A stretch of DNA of 15,553 nucleotides from Gemmatimonadota bacterium (lineage in GTDB: Bacteria > Gemmatimonadota > Gemmatimonadetes > Gemmatimonadales > GWC2-71-9), in assembly GCA_025361465.1 (NCBI GenBank), contig JANYAG010000256.1, positions 1-15,553 of the forward strand. Direction: 5' to 3'. Positions within the stretch are counted from its first letter, which is position 1, and every line of letters begins with the position of its first letter. A model generated the notes under the pieces. That model had not been told where the DNA came from and searched no databases. It saw nothing but the letters and a program-made list of their open reading frames with translations. Made by a program: the position numbers and the translations under genes. Positions 1-5,055 of this stretch are shown piece after piece.

Positions 1-256
1 CGTCGCTGGTGTGCCAGCGACGTTCGCTGTCAGCCTTGGAGAACCACTCCTTCGCGGCTCCGGCCTTCATGTACCGATCACCGCCGAGGTAGACCCCCGC
101 GTGGCAGGCTTGGCATCCGGTATCAAGGAAGGTGCGCAGGCCCGCACGCTCCTCAGCCGAGAGCGCCGTGCTGTCACCATTCAGGAATTTGTCCCAGCGC
201 GATGGCGTCACCAGGCGGCGCTCGAAAGCGCCAATCGCCCGGCCGAGATTCTCCAT
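1..256 (-). CDS. C-terminal half of di-heme cytochrome c peroxidase, downstream of an in-frame amber stop; runs off window
   Basis: This minus-strand reading frame is the direct in-frame continuation of the peroxidase N-terminal half, separated from it only by TAG at 268..266. It reads ENLGRAIGAFERRLVTPSRW, then a typical FL-GD segment, then the second heme c site CQACH and GVYLGG, all features of the C-terminal domain of bacterial di-heme cytochrome c peroxidases (MauG/CcpA superfamily). If the fragment is translated alone, the first usable starts are GTG at 262 or ATG at 256, 4 to 12 nt after the stop, with only a weak GAGAAG-like ribosome site, so translational coupling is conceivable. Without the upstream half it has no signal peptide and could not be exported for heme attachment. 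I think it is more likely one half of a nonsense-mutated or readthrough gene than an independent protein. The 3' end lies beyond position 1. Confidence 0.6.
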   Translation of the reverse strand, partial: MENLGRAIGAFERRLVTPSRWDKFLNGDSTALSAEERAGLRTFLDTGCQACHAGVYLGGDRYMKAGAAKEWFSKADSERRWHTSD

Positions 257-265
257 GGTCACCGG

Positions 266-796
266 CTACTTCTCGCCGGGGAATGCGGCCCGGAAGGACG
301 CCACATAGCTCTTCGCGGTCCGCAGGTGCGCCAGCACCGCTTCCGAGTCCGGCATTGCCATCTCGATCGGGTTCAGGATCGGTCCAGTCGCCTGGGCCTC
401 AACATCCTTCGCCCGTCCGTCCCAGAATTGTGCGAACTGGCCGGCGGCGTTGTACACCGACGGTGCATTGCGGGTTCCAACCTGTCCCTTGTGGCCGACC
501 GAGACCTTGCGGCCGTCGACACCCCAAGCGTCGAGGGCATGACAGCTGTTGCACGAGATCTCGTGGCTTTCGGAGAGCGCGGTTTCATAGAACAGGGTGC
601 GACCCAGCGCGGTGCGTGCTTCGTCCAACCGCTGCTCCCTCGCCCCGAGTAGGGGCGGCAGCGGCGCGAAGACGGCAAGTTCGCCGACAGTGAACGTCGC
701 TGGTGTGCCAGCGCGCGACTTTGTGGAGGAGGAGTTGCTACAGGCCGCGACCAGCAGCATGGTGAGGACGGCGACGACGGTCGAGCGTGATGTCAT
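266..796 (-). CDS. Di-heme cytochrome c peroxidase-like lipoprotein, N-terminal half, truncated by TAG
   Basis: Bacterial di-heme cytochrome c peroxidases reduce H2O2 to water in the periplasm with electrons from small cytochromes; relatives of the MauG type oxidise other substrates. The 176-residue product starts with a lipoprotein signal (hydrophobic residues 6-18, VAAC with Cys19). It then has LGRTLFYETALS, the first heme c site CNSCH at 82-86, RNAPSVYNAA at 109-118, FWDGRAKDVEAQA and GPILNPIEM at 138-146, all hallmarks of the N-terminal heme domain. It ends at FPGEK followed by TAG. The family normally continues with a PVT..N segment, and that segment is present in frame after the stop. 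The ATG at 796 has a good AGGAG site about 8 nt upstream. The gene is divergent from queC. It may be a recent pseudogene (for example AAG or GAG changed to TAG), a gene read through by a suppressor tRNA, or a sequencing error. The fold assignment is firm; functional status is not. Confidence 0.8.
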   Translation of the reverse strand: MTSRSTVVAVLTMLLVAACSNSSSTKSRAGTPATFTVGELAVFAPLPPLLGAREQRLDEARTALGRTLFYETALSESHEISCNSCHALDAWGVDGRKVSVGHKGQVGTRNAPSVYNAAGQFAQFWDGRAKDVEAQATGPILNPIEMAMPDSEAVLAHLRTAKSYVASFRAAFPGEK

Positions 797-853
797 GAGA
801 CGACTCCTGCACAGGAATCATGCATTCGAATCGCCCGCCCACCCCTCGCGGCC

Positions 854-879
854 CGGACGGGCAAGAGTGTGCCCGGCCG
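854..879. promoter_or_regulatory. Inverted repeat in the divergent ccp/queC intergenic region
   Basis: The arms CGGGCA (858-863) and TGCCCG (870-875) are perfectly complementary around a 6-nt centre. They are extended by CGG/CCG (854-856 and 877-879) after one A.G mismatch. The element sits in the 128-nt region between two divergent start codons, about 58 nt from the peroxidase start and 46 nt from queC, a reasonable place for an operator. It could equally form an RNA hairpin or be a chance palindrome in GC-rich DNA. No known regulator motif is recognised. Confidence 0.35.
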
Positions 880-909
880 CGCAGGAAATATATCCTTCTT
901 CCCTGCCGT

Positions 910-918
910 TGTTACGTT
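910..918 (+). promoter_or_regulatory. Putative extended -10 promoter for leaderless queC
   Basis: TGT-TACGTT is an extended -10 (TGN plus TANNNT) ending 6 nt before the queC ATG. That would place the transcription start at or next to the A of the start codon. There is no Shine-Dalgarno sequence upstream of this ATG and no convincing -35. The same spacing and a similar flank (TATCTT, then TCCCCT, then ATG) occur before the kinase gene at 2903, which supports the reading. Confidence 0.4.
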
Positions 919-924
919 TCCCCC

Positions 925-1608
925 ATGGTGCCTGCCCCCAGGGCCGTCGTCCTGCTCTCCGGCGGAATGGACTCTGCCACCTGCCTTGGCCTCTCCAGGG
1001 AGGCGGGCTTCGCCTGTCATGCCCTGTCGTTCGGTTATGGGCAGCGCCATGCCGTGGAACTCGAGGCCGCGAGCCGAGTCGCTGAGGCGCTCGGAGTGGT
1101 CGAGCACCGGATCGTCCAGATCGACCTGGCGGCCTTCGGCGGGTCAGCGCTGACATCAGGGTCGGACGTACCCAAGAACCGGTCCGATGCGGAAATCGGC
1201 ACGGGAATTCCGACAACCTACGTCCCTGCTCGCAATACCATCTTCTTGAGCTACGCCCTCGCGTGGGCGGAAGTGCTCGATGCCCACGACGTCTATATCG
1301 GTGTCAACGCGCTCGATTTTTCCGGGTACCCCGATTGCCGTCCCGCGTTCATCGCCGCCTTCCAGGCGGCGGCGCGCCTCGGCACCCGGCTCACCGATCT
1401 GACGATCCGCGTCCCCCTGCTGCACCTGACGAAAGCCGAGATCATCGTCCGGGGACGCGCACTTGGAGTCGACTTCGGCATGACGCGCACCTGCTACGAT
1501 CCCGGCCCCGAGGGCGCCGCCTGCGGTCGCTGCGACGCCTGCCAACTCCGGCTCCGGGCATTTGCCCAGCTGGGGCTGTCGGACCCGGCGCCCTACGCGG
1601 AACGCTGA
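925..1608 (+). CDS. queC: 7-cyano-7-deazaguanine (preQ0) synthase QueC
   Basis: QueC converts 7-carboxy-7-deazaguanine, ammonia and ATP into preQ0, the precursor of queuosine in tRNA and of 7-deazaguanine DNA modifications. The 227-residue product is normal length. It shows the PP-loop SGGMDSATC at 12-20, SFGYGQRH near 35-42, the YVPARNTIFLSYALAWAE segment at 99-116, GVNALDFSGYPDCRP at 126-140, and the zinc-binding cysteines C190, C200, C203 and C206 (CYDPGPEGAACGRCDAC). I chose ATG 925 because family members begin a few residues before the AVVLLSGG strand. The same frame is open from ATG 820, but the extra 35 residues look like nothing in QueC. There is no ribosome binding site at 925, so the message is probably leaderless. 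queE starts 1 nt after its stop, so the two are surely co-expressed. queD and queF are not in this window. Confidence 0.96.
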   Translation: MVPAPRAVVLLSGGMDSATCLGLSREAGFACHALSFGYGQRHAVELEAASRVAEALGVVEHRIVQIDLAAFGGSALTSGSDVPKNRSDAEIGTGIPTTYVPARNTIFLSYALAWAEVLDAHDVYIGVNALDFSGYPDCRPAFIAAFQAAARLGTRLTDLTIRVPLLHLTKAEIIVRGRALGVDFGMTRTCYDPGPEGAACGRCDACQLRLRAFAQLGLSDPAPYAER

Positions 1609-1609
1609 C

Positions 1610-2248
1610 ATGGCCTACACGGTCAAGGAGATCTTCTTTACGCTTCAGGGCGAAGGGAAGCACGCCGGGCGACCGGCGGTCTTCTGCCGATTCGCTGGGT
1701 GCAATCTCTGGTCTGGTCGCGAAGCGGATCGCGCCACGGCGAGTTGCCGATTCTGTGATACCGACTTCGTCGGCACCGATGGACCGGGAGGCGGAAGGTT
1801 CGGTGAAGCCACCTCCCTCGCGGCGGCGATCGCCGCCACGTGGCCGACCGACAGTGGGGTGCGGACACGCTACGTCGTGTGCACCGGCGGCGAGCCGGCA
1901 CTTCAGCTGGACTCCGCCCTGATTGCGGCACTGCACAACCACGGATTCGAGGTTGCCATCGAAACCAACGGTACGATGTCGTCGCCGCCGGGTGTGGACT
2001 GGGTCTGCGTCTCCCCGAAGGCGGGAACCACCCTCGTGCAGCGGTCCGGCAGCGAATTGAAGCTCGTCTACCCGCAGCCCGGGGCCGAACCCGAGCGCTT
2101 CGAGACCCTCGCGTTCGAGCATTTCCTGCTGCAGCCGATGGACGGCCCCGAACGCGAAGCCAACACCGAGGCGGCCGTGGCGTATTGCCTCCGCCATCCC
2201 CGCTGGGGCCTATCGCTGCAAACGCACAAATTCCTTGGACTTCCGTGA
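1610..2248 (+). CDS. queE: 7-carboxy-7-deazaguanine synthase QueE (radical SAM)
   Basis: QueE is the radical S-adenosylmethionine enzyme that contracts 6-carboxy-tetrahydropterin to 7-carboxy-7-deazaguanine, the step before QueC. The 212-residue protein begins with the diagnostic VKEIFFTLQGEG. It carries the cluster motif C31-X14-C46-X2-C49, the long spacing characteristic of QueE rather than the usual CX3CX2C. It then has TGGEP at 92-96, ETNGT at 118-122, SPK at 135-137 and a terminal LQTHKFLGLP typical of the family. The ATG is 1 nt after the queC TGA, so translation is coupled. The same frame is open upstream within queC, but that part is not QueE-like. The HD-domain gene begins 7 nt after its stop. 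Confidence 0.96.
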   Translation: MAYTVKEIFFTLQGEGKHAGRPAVFCRFAGCNLWSGREADRATASCRFCDTDFVGTDGPGGGRFGEATSLAAAIAATWPTDSGVRTRYVVCTGGEPALQLDSALIAALHNHGFEVAIETNGTMSSPPGVDWVCVSPKAGTTLVQRSGSELKLVYPQPGAEPERFETLAFEHFLLQPMDGPEREANTEAAVAYCLRHPRWGLSLQTHKFLGLP

Positions 2249-2255
2249 GCGAGCG

Positions 2256-2864
2256 ATGAGAGGGTACAGCGACCAGATCAACCATGCCTTCGCGTTCGTG
2301 GCCAAGCACCGCTCGCCGCGGGCACCGGCCAACAATGCCATGCACTTCGTGGCACATCCGGCCAGCGTAGCGGTGATCCTCGCGCGACATGGTGTCGATG
2401 ACGTGACGTTGGTCGCCGGCATCCTTCACCATGTGCTCGAGGCCACCACGCCAGCGGAGCATGACGCCCTCTGCGGAAAGATCGGCGAGAAATTCGGCTC
2501 GGTCATCCTCGCCGTGGTGCGCGATGCTGCCGAACCGCGCCATGACATCCAGGGCACCCCGCTGGAATGGCCGCATCGCAAGCGCATCCTCCTCAGTCGC
2601 CTGCTGACGATGGACCCCCGTGCAATCGACATCTGCTGCGCTGATGAACTGCATGAGTGCGGCAGCACGATCGCCCTGGTGGAGCGCCTCGGTCCCGAGT
2701 ATCTCGTCACCAACGGGCTGCCCTCAGGCCATCCAGTGCTTTGCTGGTATGACGACTTGCTGGAAGCGCTCGCGACCCGCATCGACTGGCCCGGACACGG
2801 GTTGCAAGAGGAGATCGAAGCGCTGCGTGGGCGGCTGGCCGCAGCCATGGAGCATCGCGGCTGA
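2256..2864 (+). CDS. RelA/SpoT-type HD-domain protein with degenerate catalytic residues
   Basis: The 202-residue protein resembles the (p)ppGpp-hydrolase HD domain of the RelA/SpoT family and its single-domain relatives (MESH1/SAH type). It has an HFVAHP segment (H34 as first metal ligand), VAVILARHGVDD, TLVAGIL at 51-57, then FGSVILAVVRDAAEP and ICCADELHECGS at 126-136 (D130 aligned with the ADRLHN Asp). The central motif, normally HDVxEDT, reads HHVLEAT at 58-64, so the metal-binding Asp is His59 and the second acid is Ala63; Glu62 is kept. The Asn of ADxLHN is Glu134. Normal (p)ppGpp hydrolysis is therefore doubtful. There is no synthetase, TGS or ACT domain. ATG 2256 lies 7 nt after queE behind a GAGCGAG stretch; ATG 2235 would overlap queE and add seven residues. 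It may be a non-catalytic sensor or have another substrate. Confidence 0.75.
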   Translation: MRGYSDQINHAFAFVAKHRSPRAPANNAMHFVAHPASVAVILARHGVDDVTLVAGILHHVLEATTPAEHDALCGKIGEKFGSVILAVVRDAAEPRHDIQGTPLEWPHRKRILLSRLLTMDPRAIDICCADELHECGSTIALVERLGPEYLVTNGLPSGHPVLCWYDDLLEALATRIDWPGHGLQEEIEALRGRLAAAMEHRG

Positions 2865-2890
2865 CCATCGGGCGGGGCACACAACGGGGA

Positions 2891-2896
2891 TATCTT
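2891..2896 (+). promoter_or_regulatory. Putative -10 box of leaderless kinase gene
   Basis: TATCTT lies 6 nt upstream of the kinase ATG at 2903, matching the geometry before queC (TANNNT, six pyrimidine-rich bases, ATG). No Shine-Dalgarno sequence precedes the ATG and no -35 is evident. If real, the kinase has its own promoter in addition to readthrough from the que operon. Confidence 0.35.
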
Positions 2897-2902
2897 TCCC
2901 CT

Positions 2903-4648
2903 ATGGCGGCCACCGTTCCTGACGAGACCATCCGGCGCATCGAAGCGGTGCTTGGCCGCCGCTTCCAGCTCGACCAGCCCATTGCGATGGCCGCCGAGCG
3001 CTTGCTGTTCCGCGCCTGGGACCAGCTTCTGAAGCGCAGCGTGTCGTTGCGGGTCAACATCGATCCGAGCGGGGGATTGCGGCCCTGGTTCTTCAGGGAA
3101 GCCGAAGCGATGGCCCGCCTCGATCATCCGGCTATCCGGCATGTCTACGAGGCAGGGATCGTTGGTGATGTGGCGTACCGCATCGGCAACTGGGTTCAAG
3201 GCGAGAGCCTCGCTGATGCGTTGAAACGGGGCCCTCGACCAATCCCGGGTGTCCTGGTGCTCGCGCGCGATCTGCTCGGCGCGATCGAGCATGCGCATGC
3301 CAACGGGGTCATCGTCAGACGAGTCGTTCCCTCGGGACTGTTGCTCAGCATGGCCGGACGCATCGTCGTGACCGACCTGCGCTTCTGCAACCTGGTGCTT
3401 CCGGAAATTCCGGCAAACGAACACCCGAGCGGCACGCCGTTCATGGCGCCGGAAATCCGCGACGGCAAGTCTGGCGACCCCGCCGCGGACATCTACACCG
3501 CCGGGGCGATCCTCTACCTGGCCGTGACCGGGACGACCATTCCCGAAGATCCCGCGCATATCGTGCCGCCGCGCCGCCTGCGAGCCATTGTCCCCGCAGC
3601 CCTCGAGCGCGTCATTCTGCGCGCCCTCCGGCCCGATCCGAAGGCGCGGTACCTGACGGCATCGGAGATGCTCGAGGACTTCACCAGTGCCGCCGGCCAA
3701 TTCGAGACGGCCGTCGAGTCGTTGCCTTCGCTTTCGGGCGAGATGGCCGAGGGACCGCACTGGGAGGCCAGGCTTCGCCGGGCGCTCGGCGATGACTACG
3801 AACTGCTGGCCATGCTCGGTCAGGGTGGCTTTGGTCGGGTCTACCGGGTCCGGGATCTGCACCTTGAGCGTGAGGTGGCGCTCAAGGTGCTGCATCCCCA
3901 CCTGACCCAGGACGCGGCCACCGTCGAGCGCTTCCGCCGCGAGGCGCAGCTCGCCGCGCGACTCAATCACCCCAACATCGTAGACATCTACGACATCTCC
4001 GGGCGATCCGGCCTGCTGTGGTACACGATGGAATTGGTGGCCGGGCCGAACCTCGCCCAGCTGGTCGCGTCAGAAGGACCGATGCCGGTCGATCGCGTTC
4101 TCCGCCTGTTGCGCGAGGCACTCGCGGCGCTTGGCCACGCCCACTCTCTCTCGCTGGTGCACCGCGACATCAAGCCGGAAAACATGCTGCTCGAGCAGGA
4201 TGGCTCGCTGCGGATCACCGACTTCGGGCTTGCCCTGGCCCTGCGCGGCGCCGGCCGCTTCGGCGGCGCCACGTCACAGAGCGGCACGCCGCAGTTCGCG
4301 TCTCCTGAACAACTGCTGGGGGAGCGGGTCGACCAACGGACCGATCTCTACTCGATGGCGGCGGTCGCCTGCTTCGCGCTCACCGGCAAGGCTCCCTTTC
4401 CCGGGGGAACCGTGGAGCAGGTGCTCGCCAAACAGACCACGGACCTTATCCCGAACCTGGTCGAGGAACGGCCCGACCTGGGCGAACAACTCACCGCGGT
4501 GCTGTCCCGCGCCTTGCGCAACGATGTCGAATCGCGCTGGGCCTCGGCCGGGGAGTTTCGCAGCGCCATCGAGGAAGCCGTGCAGAAGGGGCTCCGCCGC
4601 AAGGGGAGCGACCTGGCCCGCCTTGCCGCCAGAATCCTGGGGACTTGA
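2903..4648 (+). CDS. Tandem pseudokinase-Ser/Thr protein kinase
   Basis: This 581-residue soluble protein contains two Hanks-type kinase folds. The C-terminal one (about 299-565) has every catalytic element: glycine loop GQGGFG (306-311), ALK with Lys328, helix-C Glu347, HRDIKPEN (420-427), DFG (440-442), GTP..SPE (461-469), DLY (481) and the late Arg545. The N-terminal one (about 20-262) keeps the fold, with Glu66, DHPAI, VTD, GTPFMAPE at 177-184, DIY at 196 and a final ARYLTASEML. It lacks the glycine loop and has Arg50 where the ATP-binding Lys should be, RRVVPSG instead of HRDLKPSN, and DLR (158-160) instead of DFG, so it should be a pseudokinase. There is no transmembrane helix, PASTA or other sensor domain, so signals presumably enter through the pseudokinase or a partner. 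Substrates are unknown. The gene follows the HD protein by 38 nt. Confidence 0.93.
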   Translation: MAATVPDETIRRIEAVLGRRFQLDQPIAMAAERLLFRAWDQLLKRSVSLRVNIDPSGGLRPWFFREAEAMARLDHPAIRHVYEAGIVGDVAYRIGNWVQGESLADALKRGPRPIPGVLVLARDLLGAIEHAHANGVIVRRVVPSGLLLSMAGRIVVTDLRFCNLVLPEIPANEHPSGTPFMAPEIRDGKSGDPAADIYTAGAILYLAVTGTTIPEDPAHIVPPRRLRAIVPAALERVILRALRPDPKARYLTASEMLEDFTSAAGQFETAVESLPSLSGEMAEGPHWEARLRRALGDDYELLAMLGQGGFGRVYRVRDLHLEREVALKVLHPHLTQDAATVERFRREAQLAARLNHPNIVDIYDISGRSGLLWYTMELVAGPNLAQLVASEGPMPVDRVLRLLREALAALGHAHSLSLVHRDIKPENMLLEQDGSLRITDFGLALALRGAGRFGGATSQSGTPQFASPEQLLGERVDQRTDLYSMAAVACFALTGKAPFPGGTVEQVLAKQTTDLIPNLVEERPDLGEQLTAVLSRALRNDVESRWASAGEFRSAIEEAVQKGLRRKGSDLARLAARILGT

Positions 4649-4650
4649 TC

Positions 4651-4679
4651 GAGAAGGGAGCAGCGAGCAACGAGAAACG
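4651..4679 (+). repeat. GA-rich heptamer array, left arm
   Basis: Four consecutive 7-nt units, GAGAAGG, GAGCAGC, GAGCAAC and GAGAAAC, lie directly after the kinase stop codon. The matching array of three units (GAGAAGC, GAGAGGC, GAGAGAA) occurs on the opposite strand at 4721-4741, so the two arrays form an inverted pair around the 4682-4714 hairpin. No coding role is apparent. Confidence 0.6.
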
Positions 4680-4681
4680 AT

Positions 4682-4714
4682 GAAGGCCGGTCTCCTGACG
4701 GGGAGCCGGCCTTC
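4682..4714. terminator. Bidirectional terminator-type hairpin between convergent kinase gene and infA
   Basis: GAAGGCCGG (4682-4690) pairs perfectly with CCGGCCTTC (4706-4714). After a bulged T, CTCC (4692-4695) pairs with GGAG (4702-4705), leaving a 6-nt loop. Both flanks are pyrimidine-rich on their respective downstream sides, although neither has a clean run of U. Its place between two converging 3' ends supports a terminator serving both directions. Confidence 0.65.
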
Positions 4715-4720
4715 GGTGCA

Positions 4721-4741
4721 TTCTCTCGCCTCTCGCTTCTC
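4721..4741 (-). repeat. GA-rich heptamer array, right arm (inverted)
   Basis: Read on the minus strand this is GAGAAGC, GAGAGGC, GAGAGAA, just past the infA stop codon. It mirrors the array at 4651-4679, so the intergenic region is an extended imperfect palindrome with a strong hairpin at its centre. Confidence 0.55.
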
Positions 4742-4743
4742 GT

Positions 4744-4962
4744 CTACTTGTGCCGGTAGACCACCCGTCCGCGCGTCAGGTCGTAGGGCGACAGCACCAC
4801 ACTCACACGATCGCCTTCGAGCACACGGATCTTGAACTTGGACATCTTCCCCGCCGCGTAGGCGAGAATGGTATGGCCGTTGTCGAGGAGCACCCGGTAA
4901 TTGCGGTCGGGAAGGACCTCCTGCACGACGCCCTCCATTTCGATGCCTTCTTCTTTCGCCAT
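4744..4962 (-). CDS. infA: Translation initiation factor IF-1
   Basis: IF-1 is the small S1/OB-fold protein that occupies the ribosomal A site during 30S initiation together with IF-2 and IF-3. The 72-residue product is exactly family length. It has the canonical MAKEEGIEMEGVVQEVLPDR start, the central NGHTILAYAAGKMSKFKIRVLEGDRVSV core and the C-terminal SPYDLTRGRVVYRHK. ATG 4962 has a clear GGAG site 5 nt upstream. It is the last gene of a long minus-strand run, 93 nt after the oligoendopeptidase gene. It is not beside secY, adk, map or ribosomal protein genes, where infA often lies in other bacteria; stand-alone infA genes are also common. The leader can form two mutually exclusive hairpins (4977-5003). 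Confidence 0.97.
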   Translation of the reverse strand: MAKEEGIEMEGVVQEVLPDRNYRVLLDNGHTILAYAAGKMSKFKIRVLEGDRVSVVLSPYDLTRGRVVYRHK

Positions 4963-4976
4963 CCAAACTCCGGACC

Positions 4977-5003
4977 GGGGTGATCAGCCCCGACCAGCGG
5001 GGC
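4977..5003 (-). promoter_or_regulatory. Alternative hairpins in the infA leader
   Basis: On the minus strand GCCCC (5003..4999) can pair with GGGGC (4991..4987) across a 7-nt loop. Alternatively GGGG (4991..4988) can pair with CCCC (4980..4977) across a 7-nt loop. Both hairpins use the same G tract, so only one can form at a time. The second ends about 7 nt before the GGAG ribosome site of infA. The stems are short (4-5 bp, all G-C), so this may be accidental in such GC-rich DNA. Confidence 0.25.
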
Positions 5004-5055
5004 AGCAACGGGCAGCAATCTGCTCCTCCGCGGGAAAGGGCGCAACAGTGCGGGC

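Noticed and set aside
266..268. Pyrrolysine or selenocysteine insertion at the peroxidase stop codon
   Set aside because: The codon is TAG, not TGA, which rules out standard selenocysteine. No pyl genes are in the window, and peroxidases of this family have no known pyrrolysine. A nonsense mutation is simpler.
820..924. Upstream extension of queC from ATG 820, which has a fair AGGA site
   Set aside because: The 35 extra residues are unlike any QueC N-terminus and run through the palindrome and promoter-like region, so ATG 925 is preferred.
797..924. preQ1 riboswitch ahead of queC
   Set aside because: The short hairpin plus A-rich tail and ribosome-site arrangement of preQ1 riboswitches is not visible, and the gene seems leaderless.
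2426..3970. 514-codon open frame on the minus strand opposite the HD and kinase genes
   Set aside because: It is antisense to well-supported domains, has a low-complexity Arg/Ser-rich composition and matches no family; it is a GC-driven shadow frame.
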